Of a stretch of DNA of 64,000 nt, positions 39,635 to 48,530 are shown one piece after another. Every line of letters begins with the position of its first letter. The first letter of the stretch is position 1. The notes beneath the pieces were generated by a model that ran no database searches, had not been told where the DNA came from, and saw nothing but the letters and a program-made list of their open reading frames with translations. The position numbers and the translations under genes were made by a program. Source of the DNA: CAYNRE01 sp964399535 (GTDB lineage: Bacteria; Planctomycetota; Planctomycetia; Pirellulales; CAYNRE01); NCBI GenBank assembly GCA_964399535.1, contig CAYNRE010000069.1, positions 62,001 to 126,000 of the forward strand. Direction: 5' to 3'.

Positions 39635-41547
39635 GCCAATCGCGGCAAGTGCTTAGCCAGGCGTTGGCCTGGCACCAGGCGGGCCAGCTCGAGCGGGCCG
39701 AAGAGGCATATCGCTCCGTGCTGAACGCCGCGCCCGATCAGGCTGAAGCCTGGCAACTTCTCGGTGCGCTCGCCCATCAAACTGGCCGGGTGCAACTGGC
39801 CATCGACGCCATCGGCCGCGCCCTGGCCCAGGCGCCTCCCAGGGCCTCGTGGCTTTATAACCTGGCCAACGCCTTGGTCGATGCGGGCCGGCTCGACGAA
39901 GCCCAAGAGCGATTCGCCCAGGCCGTTCAGCTCGATCCACAACTGGCCGACGCTTATCTCAATTGGGGTGCCACGCTCGAGCGACAGGGCGACTTCGCCG
40001 GCGCTGCCGAGAAATATCACCGCGTGCTCCAGATCGAGCCTGCATCGGCCCAGGCCTGCTCGAATCTCGGCTCGCTTGGTCAGCGGCAAGATCGGCTCGC
40101 CGACGCCCTCGAGTGGTACAACCGTGCGCTCAGCCACGCGCCGAACTGGGCCGTGGCCTGGGCCAATCGGGCCTCGGTGCTGCGCGGCCTGGGGCAAATG
40201 GCCGAGGCCGAACAGGGTTTTCGCCGAGCCCTGGAACTGGCGCCCGACCATTTCGCCGCCTGGCACAACCTGGGGGAGCTTTTGCAAGAATGTGCCCGGC
40301 TGCCTGAAGCCGCGGCCTGTTATCGTCAAGCCCTCGAATTACGGCCGGATAGCTACGAAACGCGGATCAACCTGGGGGGCTGCTGGAAAGAACTGGGCGA
40401 TTTTCGCCAGGCCGAAGCGGTGTATCGGGCTGCCATCGATCAGCGGCCCGAACGGTTCGAAGCCTGGAGCAATCGCGGCCTGCTGCGTCAGGAGGAGGGG
40501 ATGCTCGAAGAGGCCGAGGCCGACTTCGCCGAAGCGCTCCGCCGGGCCCCCACCGACGGCGACACCCGGCTCAATCGCGCGCTACTCTGGCTTCAACAGG
40601 GCCGTTGGTCGGCCGGCTGGCAGGAGTATGGCTGGCGTTGGCAAGCTCGTGAAGCCCGTGGCCGCGTGCGACGCTTGAACCAGCCCCCGTGGAACGGCCA
40701 GCCACTAGGCGGGCGGCGGCTGCTGGTCCTGGGCGAGCAAGGCGTGGGCGACGAAATCATGTTCGCCAGTTGCCTGCCTGACCTGCTGGCCGAAGCCCAC
40801 CAGGTCACGCTCACCTGCGACGCCCGGCTCGAGCGCCTTTTTGCCCGTTCCTTTCCCGCTGCCCGGGTTCAGGGCGTGGTCCGCGGACAAGAGCCGTGGG
40901 ACGAGTGGGCGCGCTTTCCGGCCGATTTCCAGGCGTCGAGCGGCGACCTGCCGCGCTACTTGCGCCGCGAAGAAAGCGATTTTCCCCCCCGGACCTCGTA
41001 CCTGGTGGCCGACCCCCAACAGGTCGACCGCTGGCGCCTTCGCTTGGCCCAGTTGGGGCCGGGCCCCAAAATCGGCGTTTCCTGGCGCGGCGGAAAACAA
41101 CCGGCCGAAATCCTCCGCAGATCCGCGCCACTAACCGAGTGGCAACCGCTTTGGAACCTACCGGGCGTGTGCTGGGTCAACCTGCAGTACGGCCCCGCGC
41201 GCCACGAGGCGGCCCGCTGGGCTCGGGCCCGGGGAATCGACCTGTTCACGCCCGACGACGCCGATCCACTCGGCGACTTCGACCCGTTGGCCGCGCTCAC
41301 CCGTTCGCTCGATCTGGTGATTTCCGTGGCCAACGCCACGGTGCACCTGGCCGGCGGTCTGGGGGTTCCCTGCTGGGTGCTGCTGCCGCCGCGCTGGGGT
41401 TGGCGGTGGCTGCTCGATCGCCCCGACAGCCCCTGGTACCCCTCGGTGCGCATCTGGCGTCAAACCCACCCGGGCGAATGGTCGGCCCTGATCGAACGGG
41501 TGGCCGCCGCCGCAGGCCAGTTTGCTCAAAGCGACAAGTTTGCCTAA
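39631..41547 (+). CDS. TPR-glycosyltransferase (FlmG-like)
   Basis: The 638-residue protein has regular TPR repeats over about residues 1-310 (LAWHQAGQLERAEEAYRSVL, LADAYLNWGATLERQGDFAGAAEKYHRVL, FEAWSNRGLLRQEEGMLEEAEADFAEAL). The glycosyltransferase module has LLVLGEQGVGDEIMFASCLPDLL (about 364-385), KIGVSWRGGKQPAEIL, CWVNLQYGPARHE and LDLVISVANATVHLAGGLGVPCWVLLPP. All motifs are intact. The ATG overlaps the stop of the previous gene (ATGA). fliD begins 230 bp downstream. As for its paralogues, flagellin O-glycosylation is the most likely function. Confidence 0.88.
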   Translation: MSQSRQVLSQALAWHQAGQLERAEEAYRSVLNAAPDQAEAWQLLGALAHQTGRVQLAIDAIGRALAQAPPRASWLYNLANALVDAGRLDEAQERFAQAVQLDPQLADAYLNWGATLERQGDFAGAAEKYHRVLQIEPASAQACSNLGSLGQRQDRLADALEWYNRALSHAPNWAVAWANRASVLRGLGQMAEAEQGFRRALELAPDHFAAWHNLGELLQECARLPEAAACYRQALELRPDSYETRINLGGCWKELGDFRQAEAVYRAAIDQRPERFEAWSNRGLLRQEEGMLEEAEADFAEALRRAPTDGDTRLNRALLWLQQGRWSAGWQEYGWRWQAREARGRVRRLNQPPWNGQPLGGRRLLVLGEQGVGDEIMFASCLPDLLAEAHQVTLTCDARLERLFARSFPAARVQGVVRGQEPWDEWARFPADFQASSGDLPRYLRREESDFPPRTSYLVADPQQVDRWRLRLAQLGPGPKIGVSWRGGKQPAEILRRSAPLTEWQPLWNLPGVCWVNLQYGPARHEAARWARARGIDLFTPDDADPLGDFDPLAALTRSLDLVISVANATVHLAGGLGVPCWVLLPPRWGWRWLLDRPDSPWYPSVRIWRQTHPGEWSALIERVAAAAGQFAQSDKFA

Positions 41548-41562
41548 TCAACCAGGTTTGGC

Positions 41563-41591
41563 TCAAGCCTATAACCGGCGGCTGCCGATTC
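41563..41591 (+). promoter_or_regulatory. Weak sigma-28-like promoter candidate before fliD
   Basis: TCAAGCCT (41563-41570) and GCCGATTC (41584-41591) resemble the -35 and -10 boxes of sigma-28 promoters. The -10 matches 6 of 8 positions, but the spacer is 13 bp rather than 11. It is 186 bp upstream of fliD, a typical late flagellar gene. The match is marginal. Confidence 0.25.
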
Positions 41592-41777
41592 CAAAATCGA
41601 TAGGGGGAATTGTCGGGTTACCGCTGCGCGCCCTGGGCACGCGGTTGTAGCGATTGTTCGACCCCGCCTGGCGCGGGCCTGCCCGGCCGACGAGCGAATG
41701 CCGTCGGGAGGGCTGCGCCGCCCGAATCCCGCGCAGCGCCTGCCAGCCCCATGCCGTAAGTCGGAACGGTCAGCAAT

Positions 41778-44700
41778 ATGGGACGCATCACTTCGAGCAT
41801 TGGCCTGGTTACCGGGTTGGATATCGGCGGCACCGTCGACAAGTTGATCGCCTTGCAGGCCCGCCCCCGCGACCAACTGACCAAGCTCAACGACACGCGC
41901 GATCGGCAGCAATTGGCCATTTCGGGCCTGGCTACGCAGCTCATCGGCCTGCAATTGGCGGCCGGCAAATTGAAGCTGCCCACCACCTACGACGTCCGCA
42001 AGGCTTCTTCGTCAAGCTCGTCGGTGTTGTCGGTTACTACCACGGGCAAACCCGCCCTGGGTTCATACGACTTCACCCCGGTGCGCCTGGCACAGGCACA
42101 GCGGCTGCTCAGCTCGGGCGTCGCGGACAAAACAGCGGCCTTGGGCGGGGGAGAGGTGTCGTTTCGCTTTGGCGGTTTTATCGATGGCGACGCGAGCCTC
42201 GACCTGTTGGGCGAGGGCGCCGGCGTTCAACCGGGTAAAATTCGCCTCACCGATCGCTCGGGCAGTTCGACCGAGATCGACTTGCGCCTGGCCCGCACCG
42301 TTGGCGATGTGGTGCGAACGATTAACGCTGCCAGCGGAATTGGCGTGCGCGCCGAACTGGCTGGCGACGCTCTGCGCCTGGTCGACAGCTCGGGGGGAAG
42401 CGGCAATCTGCGCGTCGACGAAGTGGCCGGCGGAACCACCGCGGCAGGGCTCGGCCTGTCGGGAATCAACACGGCCGCAAACCAGGTCGACGGCCAGCGA
42501 GTTTATCGCCTTTTCGGTGAGTTGGGTCTGAACCACCTCAACGACGGCCGGGGGCTGCGCTTCGACGAGTACCTCGACGACCTGGAAATTGCCTTCCGCG
42601 ACGGCAGCACTGCCCGCGTCGACCTGAACCGAGTCGGAACTTCGCCCGAACTGATCTCGGCAACTACCCCCGCGAGCGGCCGGCCCAACGCTCAAATCAC
42701 TTTTCGGGCCGCCAGCGCGCTACCCGAGCTGGTCGGCGTGGAAGTGAAGTTCGAGAACGATTCCACGGTAACCAAGGGCCGCGAGACCGTGGCCTACGAC
42801 GCCCAGGCCAAGACACTCACCTTTAAGATCGACGAGGGCAACAGCACCGCTCAGAACGTGGTGTCGGCCCTCAAGCGCAACACGGCGGTTTCCAAGCTGT
42901 TCACTGCCACGCTCACGGGCGACAACCCGGGAACCGGCCTGGTCGTGGCCCCCGATGGCGTGGTGCTCGACGGTCCCCGCTCGCAACTGACCACGGCCGC
43001 CACGCTAGGCAGCAACTCGCGGCTCAAAATTGCGGCTTCCGTCAGTTCGCCGGATTACGACGGCTACCAGCTCGTGTTTCAAGCCGGCGCCGCGGCGGCC
43101 GGACTGGAAGCGGTCGATTTCGATCAGCAGGCCAAGACCATTACGGTGACCATTGCCGACGGGCAGTCGACGGCCAACGACGTGGTCGCCGCGCTCAGCG
43201 CCGACGCAGGCTTCGCAGCCCATTTCCAAGCCCAGGTGGGCGCCTCGATCGGCAGCGACGGATCGGGGCTGGTCTCGCTTTCCGACGGTGCAACCACCAG
43301 CGGCGGCACGGTAATTCCGGCCCGTCGGGAACGGACCTTGGCCGATGTGCTCGAAACCCTCAATGCCGCCGCGCCCGGAAAACTATCCGCTTCGATCGCC
43401 GCCGACGGTTCGAGGATCGAGCTCAAAGACCTGTCGACCGATAGTGGCGGCACGTTCCAGGTTACGCAGCTCAACGGTTCGCGCTTGGCCGACGACTTGG
43501 GGATCGGCGCCCCGGCCGTGGGCGACACGATTGCCTCGGGCCGCGTGCTCTCGGGATTGGGGACCTCGCTGCTCTCAAGCCTGGCCGGCGGCGCGGGCCT
43601 GGGCCCGCTGGGCCAGATAGGCCTTACCGATCGAACTGGCGCTACGGCCACCGTCGATCTCGCCAGCGCCGAAACGCTCGAAGACGTGGCCGAACTGATC
43701 GCCGCCTCGGGCCTGGGGCTTGCGCTCGAGATCAATGCGGCCCGCAATGGCGTCGTCCTGCGTGATACCACGGGCACCACCAGCAATAACCTGGTCGTGG
43801 CCGACGCCGACGGCACGCAGTCGGCCTCGAAACTGGGCCTGGTGGTCGACGGCGCCACCTCGAGCGTCAACAGTGGCTCGCTTTACCGGCAAGCGGTCAG
43901 CGAAAACACGTTGCTCGGCTCGCTCAACGGGGGGCGCGGCGTGGCCCTGGGCACGCTCCGGGTGACCGACACCCGGGGCCGGACCCGCGAGCTCGACCTG
44001 GCCGCGGCCGAGGCCGAAACGGTCGGCGACGTGCTCCGCGAACTGAACGGGCTGGGGCTCGACATCGCGGCCCGAATCAACGACACCGGCGACGGCATTC
44101 TCCTGGTCGACACGGGCAGCGGCGGCGCGGCCAAGCTCCAGGTTGCCGAAGGCAATTCGACGACCGCCTCTGATCTGCACCTGGTCGGTACGGCCGAAAC
44201 GGTCGACCTGGAGGGAACCCCCACCCAGGTGATCGATGGCCGGACCACGTTTACCGTGAACCTGGCCGCCAATGCCAGCCTCGACGACCTGGTGGCGCAG
44301 CTCAACCTGTTGGGCGGTGGCGCGGCCTTCTCCGTACTGAACGATGGGTCCACGGTTCGTCCGTACCGACTGAGCGTCATCAGTCAACAAACCGGCAGGC
44401 TCGGTCAATTGCAACTCGACCTGAGCGCCCTGGGGCTCGACCTCGAAGAAACCGCCGCCGCCCAAGACGCGGTCGTGGCCCTGGGGCAGTTCAATGCCAG
44501 CGGAGGGCAGTTCGTCACCTCGTCGAACAACACGTTCAGGGAACTGGTCGCGGGGCTGACCCTACAAGTCCAGCAGACCAGCACCAGCGCCGTCACCGTT
44601 TCGGTAACACCCGACGACGGCACCTTGGTGGCCAGCGTTCAGGACGTGGTCGATCGCTACAACGCGATTCAAGACCAGATTCGCGCCCTCACGAGCCGGG

Positions 44701-45254
44701 ATCCCGCCAACCCCGGCCTGCTGGCCGGCAGCAATGCTCTCTTGCAGGTCGAAAACCAACTGGCCGACATTATCGGCGGCCGCTTTCTGGGCAAACTCGG
44801 TTCGTCGCGCTCGGTGGGCATCCGCTTCCTTTCGCCGGTCATCGGTGCCGACGGCTCGATCTCGGCGGAAGAGGCCGAAAAGGCGGGCCGGCTGGAACTG
44901 GACAGCAGCGCCCTGAGGGCGGTTTTCTCCAACGACCCAGGAGCGGTGCAGGATCTGCTAGGCACGGCCCAACTCAGCCTGGCCGCGCAGCTGGATTCCA
45001 CCGTGAAACGGCTGGCTTCGTCGGACCAGGCGTTGCTGGTCAATCAGATCGAGACCCTGAATCGCCAAATCGTCGAGGGACAACGCCGGGTCGCCATTCT
45101 CGATAGTTTGCTGGAAAGCCAGCGGCAGCGATTGACCAATTCATTTAATCGCGCCGAATTGGCGATTAGCAGACTGAAGGACTCGCAAAACGCTTTGGCG
45201 TCGCTGACCCTCTTTGTCCAGAGTTTGCAGTCGAACAACAATGCATCGAACTAG
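41778..45254 (+). CDS. fliD: Oversized flagellar filament cap protein FliD
   Basis: The 1158-residue protein starts MGRITSSIGLVTGLDIGGTVDKLIALQARPRDQLTKL, the FliD N-terminal domain. It ends with the FliD C-terminal domain (VQDVVDRYNAIQDQIRALTSRDPANPGLLAGSNALLQVENQLADII ... LNRQIVEGQRRVAILDSLLESQRQRLTNSFNRAELAISRL). Usual FliD is 450-700 residues. The centre (about 120-900) consists of flagellin_IN-like repeats such as LNDGRGLRFDEYLDDLEIAFRDGS, LAGGAGLGPLGQIGLTDRTGATATVDL and LNGGRGVALGTLRVTDTRGRTRELDL, plus modules like KTITVTIADGQSTANDVVAAL. The cap directs flagellin polymerisation. Its growth parallels that of flagellin and FlgL. fliS follows 107 bp downstream. Confidence 0.93.
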   Translation: MGRITSSIGLVTGLDIGGTVDKLIALQARPRDQLTKLNDTRDRQQLAISGLATQLIGLQLAAGKLKLPTTYDVRKASSSSSSVLSVTTTGKPALGSYDFTPVRLAQAQRLLSSGVADKTAALGGGEVSFRFGGFIDGDASLDLLGEGAGVQPGKIRLTDRSGSSTEIDLRLARTVGDVVRTINAASGIGVRAELAGDALRLVDSSGGSGNLRVDEVAGGTTAAGLGLSGINTAANQVDGQRVYRLFGELGLNHLNDGRGLRFDEYLDDLEIAFRDGSTARVDLNRVGTSPELISATTPASGRPNAQITFRAASALPELVGVEVKFENDSTVTKGRETVAYDAQAKTLTFKIDEGNSTAQNVVSALKRNTAVSKLFTATLTGDNPGTGLVVAPDGVVLDGPRSQLTTAATLGSNSRLKIAASVSSPDYDGYQLVFQAGAAAAGLEAVDFDQQAKTITVTIADGQSTANDVVAALSADAGFAAHFQAQVGASIGSDGSGLVSLSDGATTSGGTVIPARRERTLADVLETLNAAAPGKLSASIAADGSRIELKDLSTDSGGTFQVTQLNGSRLADDLGIGAPAVGDTIASGRVLSGLGTSLLSSLAGGAGLGPLGQIGLTDRTGATATVDLASAETLEDVAELIAASGLGLALEINAARNGVVLRDTTGTTSNNLVVADADGTQSASKLGLVVDGATSSVNSGSLYRQAVSENTLLGSLNGGRGVALGTLRVTDTRGRTRELDLAAAEAETVGDVLRELNGLGLDIAARINDTGDGILLVDTGSGGAAKLQVAEGNSTTASDLHLVGTAETVDLEGTPTQVIDGRTTFTVNLAANASLDDLVAQLNLLGGGAAFSVLNDGSTVRPYRLSVISQQTGRLGQLQLDLSALGLDLEETAAAQDAVVALGQFNASGGQFVTSSNNTFRELVAGLTLQVQQTSTSAVTVSVTPDDGTLVASVQDVVDRYNAIQDQIRALTSRDPANPGLLAGSNALLQVENQLADIIGGRFLGKLGSSRSVGIRFLSPVIGADGSISAEEAEKAGRLELDSSALRAVFSNDPGAVQDLLGTAQLSLAAQLDSTVKRLASSDQALLVNQIETLNRQIVEGQRRVAILDSLLESQRQRLTNSFNRAELAISRLKDSQNALASLTLFVQSLQSNNNASN

Positions 45255-45361
45255 TCCCTGCGACGTCGGAAGCGGGTGCCCTGCCGCCGAAGCGGCAACC
45301 GCCCCGATTCGGTCCTGACGGTTGAGACTCCCACCTAAAACCTCACTCGAACCAATCGCAT

Positions 45362-45805
45362 ATGAACCAGGCGGCCCGCGACAACTACCTGGCGACCGAA
45401 GTCGCCACGGCACCTCCCCAGAAGCTGCAATTGATGCTGATCGAGGGAGCCATTCGCTTTGCCCTGCAGGGCCAGGATCATTGGCGCGCCGGCGACGAGG
45501 GGGCCGCGGCCGAAGCGATCTCGCGAAGCCAACAAATCGTCTCCGAGATCATCGCCGGCCTGAACCCCGAGCACGACGCCGAACTGGTACGCCAAGTTGC
45601 CAGCGTTTACCTGTTTGTTTTTCGGGCCCTCTTGGCTGCCCAACTCGAGCAAAGCGAAGAGCGACTGCAAGAGGCGCTGCGGGTATTGGAAATCGAACGC
45701 CAAACCTGGCGCGAGCTGTGTCTGCGGACTGAGTCCGCGCCCCCGACCGCGCCACCCGTCGACGACAATACGACCTGGTCGGGCGGATTCAGCCTGACCG
45801 TCTAG
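45362..45805 (+). CDS. fliS: Flagellin export chaperone FliS
   Basis: The 147-residue helical protein reads MNQAARDNYLATEVATAPPQKLQLMLIEGAIRFALQGQDHWRAGD ... SQQIVSEIIAGLNPEHDAELVRQVASVYLFVFRALLAAQ, which fits FliS (Y-x-x-x-E-V followed by P-x-KL-x-LMLIEGAIR). It binds the C-terminus of flagellin in the cytoplasm and prevents premature polymerisation. It follows fliD as in many genomes. It is slightly longer than usual, with a Pro-rich tail after about residue 122. Confidence 0.92.
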   Translation: MNQAARDNYLATEVATAPPQKLQLMLIEGAIRFALQGQDHWRAGDEGAAAEAISRSQQIVSEIIAGLNPEHDAELVRQVASVYLFVFRALLAAQLEQSEERLQEALRVLEIERQTWRELCLRTESAPPTAPPVDDNTTWSGGFSLTV

Positions 45806-46198
45806 CGATCTCAACCGGTTCGCCGCGCGGCGTTGGGCGCTGGCCGAGCGCGACGGACTGCCCAGACCGCTCGCCTCTCGGCTGCCATCTGCTGGCGGCC
45901 CGCAGGAAACCGGCGATACCGTGTGAAACCAGTCAAGTTGGGGCAGTCTTGCGGATTATTCCGGATTTGAGCCCATTTTGCCTGGAGTGGTCCGCGCCGG
46001 CCGGCCGATCGGAACTATGAGGGCCCCCGGTGCCCGTTCAGGGTTTCGCCGGAAGGAGGGCCGCGGCCAGTGCGCGGTGCGACCGACGGACCCCGCGAAG
46101 CGAATCACACATCACCCATTCCGGTCCCGGCAACGCCGCAGGATGGCGCTCCGCTCTCGACCGGATTCGAAATGCACTTCTGTCAGGAGGATACGGGC
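45806..46198 (+). other. Intergenic region after fliS without recognised gene
   Basis: This 393-bp stretch between fliS and the GT8-like gene contains short open frames with Arg-rich, shadow-like translations only. No convincing promoter or terminator was seen. A sigma-54-like string near 45939 has the wrong spacing. The end of the region carries a strong AGGAGG site for the next gene. Confidence 0.5.
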
Positions 46199-46966
46199 AT
46201 GTTTCGGATTTTTATTGGTTGGGATTCCCGCTTCCCGGAACCGGCCGACGTGTTGCGCTATAGCCTGCTGAAGCACTCGTCGGTGCCGCTCGAGATTCGG
46301 TATTTGAAACTGCACGAACTGGGGCTATCTCGGACAGTCGATCCGTTGGCATCGACCGAGTTCACGTATAGCCGGTTCCTGGTGCCCCACCTCTGTGGAT
46401 TCCGGGGCACCGCTCTATTCCTAGACAACGACATGCTCTGCCTGGGCGACATTCGCCCGATTGCCGAACTCGACATGAGCAATCTGGCCCTGCGAGTCGT
46501 GCAGCACGATTATCAACCGGCCAATACGGTCAAGATGTACGGCTGCCCGCAAACCAGCTACCCGCGCAAGAACTGGTCGAGCATGATGCTGATGAATTGT
46601 GCCCGGCTGACGCTCTGGACCAAAGACGTCGTCGAATCGCAAACGGGCGCCTTCCTGCACCGTTTCCAGGATATTCCCGACGCCATGATCGGCGAGCTGC
46701 CCAAAACCTGGAACACGCTCGATTGGATGGACGAAACCACGCAGTTGATTCACTACACCAACGGCGGCCCCTGGTTCAAAGACTACGAGAACCACCCCCA
46801 CGCCGGTGTGTGGACCACGGCCCGCGACGAAATGCGGTCTCTGGCCGAGGCCCAAGGCTGCCGGCCCGACCAGGTCCGGCCCATTCGCCGCGATCGGGCC
46901 ATGCCCGCACCCCACGTGTGGAGCACCCCGGCGGGCATCTCGACGCCGCATGCCAGCCAAAGCTAA
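46199..46966 (+). CDS. GT8-like glycosyltransferase
   Basis: The 255-residue protein starts MFRIFIGWDSRFPEPADVLRYSLLKHSSVPLEIRYL and has the DxD motif in FRGTALFLDNDMLCLGDI (about residues 75-90), then SMMLMNCARLTLWT and WNTLDWMDETTQLIHYTNGGPWF. This resembles glycosyltransferases of the GT8 type (GlyTransf_8-like), which use a nucleotide-sugar donor and a metal ion. AGGAGG lies 9 nt before the ATG at 46199, the strongest ribosome-binding site seen in the window, so this start is preferred to an in-frame ATG nine codons upstream. The location after fliS suggests, but does not prove, a role in flagellar glycosylation. Confidence 0.8.
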   Translation: MFRIFIGWDSRFPEPADVLRYSLLKHSSVPLEIRYLKLHELGLSRTVDPLASTEFTYSRFLVPHLCGFRGTALFLDNDMLCLGDIRPIAELDMSNLALRVVQHDYQPANTVKMYGCPQTSYPRKNWSSMMLMNCARLTLWTKDVVESQTGAFLHRFQDIPDAMIGELPKTWNTLDWMDETTQLIHYTNGGPWFKDYENHPHAGVWTTARDEMRSLAEAQGCRPDQVRPIRRDRAMPAPHVWSTPAGISTPHASQS

Positions 46967-47010
46967 CGCGTCTCGGGAAACGGCCGAAAGCCATTCGGGC
47001 ACGTTTGCCG

Positions 47011-47054
47011 CTAGTTTTTGCCGGTCGGCCGACTAGTTTTTGCCGGTCGGCCGA
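47011..47054 (+). repeat. Perfect 22-bp tandem duplication
   Basis: The 22-bp unit starting CTAGTTTTTGCCGGTCGG occurs twice in direct succession (47011-47032 and 47033-47054) with no mismatch, in the 271-bp gap between the GT8-like gene and mqnD. It looks like a recent slippage duplication or a tandem regulatory element. No other function is evident. Confidence 0.9.
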
Positions 47055-47237
47055 CTGGCCGAAGCCCGGTGAGGGGGCGTTCGAGCCGGTTCCAAAGGGA
47101 GCGGCAAGCCTGCGGACCCGGTTATTCTCGGCCAGCACCTTGCGGTTTTTCTCCCAGACGCAAACAATCCGGCAGTGGGGCCGGCCGGGCCGAACGCCAG
47201 GCGGCCCCCGCTGCGATTGTTTTCGAGGGAGAAACGG

Positions 47238-48098
47238 ATGGTCATTGCGGCTCAGCGGATTCGGGTGGGGCACAGCCCCGACCCCGACGACGCGTTCATG
47301 TTCCATGCCCTGGCCAACGCCAAGTTGGACACCGGGCCCTTGGAATTCGTCCACGAGTTGGTCGATATCGAAACGCTGAATCGTCGCGCCTTTGCCGGCG
47401 AACTCGAGCTGACCGCCGTGAGCTTGCACGCCTATGCCTATTTGACCGAGCTGTACCTGCTCTGTCCCTGCGGCGCCAGCATGGGCGACCAGTATGGCCC
47501 CATGGTCGTGGCCCGCCAGCCCTGCAGTCTGGATTCGCTTCGCCAGAAGACGATCGCCGTGCCCGGTACGCTCACCACCGCCTTTCTGGCCTTGCGGCTC
47601 TGCCTGGGGCAGGAATTCCCCTACGTGGTGGTCCCCTTCGACCAGATCCTCGACGCGGTCGAGGCAGGCCAGTTCGCCGGCCAGCCGATCGATGCCGGGC
47701 TGATCATTCACGAGGGGCAGCTCACCTACGGCGCCCGTAACCTGGCTTTGATTGTCGATACCGGCAAATGGTGGTACGAAACCACGGGCCTGCCGCTGCC
47801 GTTGGGGGCCAACGCGATTCGCAAAGACCTCGGCCCTGACACAATTCGCGAGGTAAACCGGCTGCTCAAAGAAAGCATTCGCTACGGGCTCGAGCACCGG
47901 CAAGAGGCGCTCGACCACGCGCTGCGCTACGGCCGCGATCTGGATCGCGGCCAGGCCGACCAGTTCGTCGGCATGTACGTGAACGACTGGACGCTCGATT
48001 TCGGCCCGCGCGGCCGCGAGGCGGTTCGCGAGCTGTTGGCCCGCGGCCACGCCGCCGGGGCCATTCCCACCCTGGTCGAGCCCGAGTTCGTCGATTGA
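47238..48098 (+). CDS. mqnD: 1,4-dihydroxy-6-naphthoate synthase (futalosine pathway)
   Basis: The 286-residue protein begins MVIAAQRIRVGHSPDPDDAFMFHAL, the MqnD N-terminal signature. It continues with FAGELELTAVSLHAYAYLTELYLLCPCGASMGDQYGPMVV, IAVPGTLTTAFLALRL and DAGLIIHEGQLTYGARNLALIVDTGKWW, all typical of MqnD (MqnA/MqnD periplasmic-binding fold). It converts cyclic dehypoxanthinyl futalosine to 1,4-dihydroxy-6-naphthoate for menaquinone synthesis. Menaquinone would be a natural electron acceptor for the complex I encoded nearby. The start at 47238 follows GAGGGAGAAACGG. Other mqn genes are not in the window. Confidence 0.93.
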   Translation: MVIAAQRIRVGHSPDPDDAFMFHALANAKLDTGPLEFVHELVDIETLNRRAFAGELELTAVSLHAYAYLTELYLLCPCGASMGDQYGPMVVARQPCSLDSLRQKTIAVPGTLTTAFLALRLCLGQEFPYVVVPFDQILDAVEAGQFAGQPIDAGLIIHEGQLTYGARNLALIVDTGKWWYETTGLPLPLGANAIRKDLGPDTIREVNRLLKESIRYGLEHRQEALDHALRYGRDLDRGQADQFVGMYVNDWTLDFGPRGREAVRELLARGHAAGAIPTLVEPEFVD

Positions 48099-48250
48099 CC
48101 CCCGTCCGGGCGAAGCGTACCCTCGGGGGTCGCCGCGGCAGCGCCCGGGCCGGTTCGTACCACCGGGGATGGCTGGTTCCCCGGAAAGTCTCGGGGAGAG
48201 CCCAGGCCTATTGGGCGGCCAGCATCCGTTCGCCCAACCAGCAGGACACC

Positions 48251-48499
48251 ATGCCCCCGAGCCAAGACACGCCGAGCGGTTCGCCACGTTCGGGTTGGAG
48301 CAGCCTTTGGATATTTGCCCTTACGGGCACGGTGCTGCTCGGTGCGGTGGTGGTGCTCACCTTCCTGACGATCGGGTATTTCGCCTTGATCGTCGCGGTG
48401 GGCGCCGGCGTGTTTGGGCTGGCGGCGCTGCACTACGTGGTTTGGGGCCGCTGGCTCACCGAAACGCTCCGCCGCCAGGCGGAAGAGGAAGAGGACTGA
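48251..48499 (+). CDS. Small membrane protein of unknown function
   Basis: The 82-residue protein has a polar N-terminus (MPPSQDTPSGSPRSGWSS) and two adjacent hydrophobic helices (about residues 20-41 and 43-62). A short charged tail follows, LTETLRRQAEEEED. The hairpin topology places both ends on the same side. No family is recognised. It follows mqnD by 152 bp on the same strand and is convergent with the thioredoxin-like gene. Confidence 0.65.
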   Translation: MPPSQDTPSGSPRSGWSSLWIFALTGTVLLGAVVVLTFLTIGYFALIVAVGAGVFGLAALHYVVWGRWLTETLRRQAEEEED

Positions 48500-48530
48500 G
48501 CCAGGGCGGTCGCACCCCTCGGTCGCGGCA

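Noticed and set aside
41634..41652. Sigma-54-like string GGGCACGCGGTTGTA upstream of fliD
   Set aside because: The distance between the GG and the -12 element is one base off and the essential C of the -12 GC is missing.
45938..45952. Sigma-54-like string TTGGGGCAGTCTTGC after fliS
   Set aside because: GG-to-GC spacing is one base short of the strict requirement for sigma-54.
45978..46271. Short Arg/Ser-rich plus-strand frame before the GT8-like gene
   Set aside because: Composition is shadow-like, it overlaps the GT8-like gene, and the strong AGGAGG site serves the other frame.
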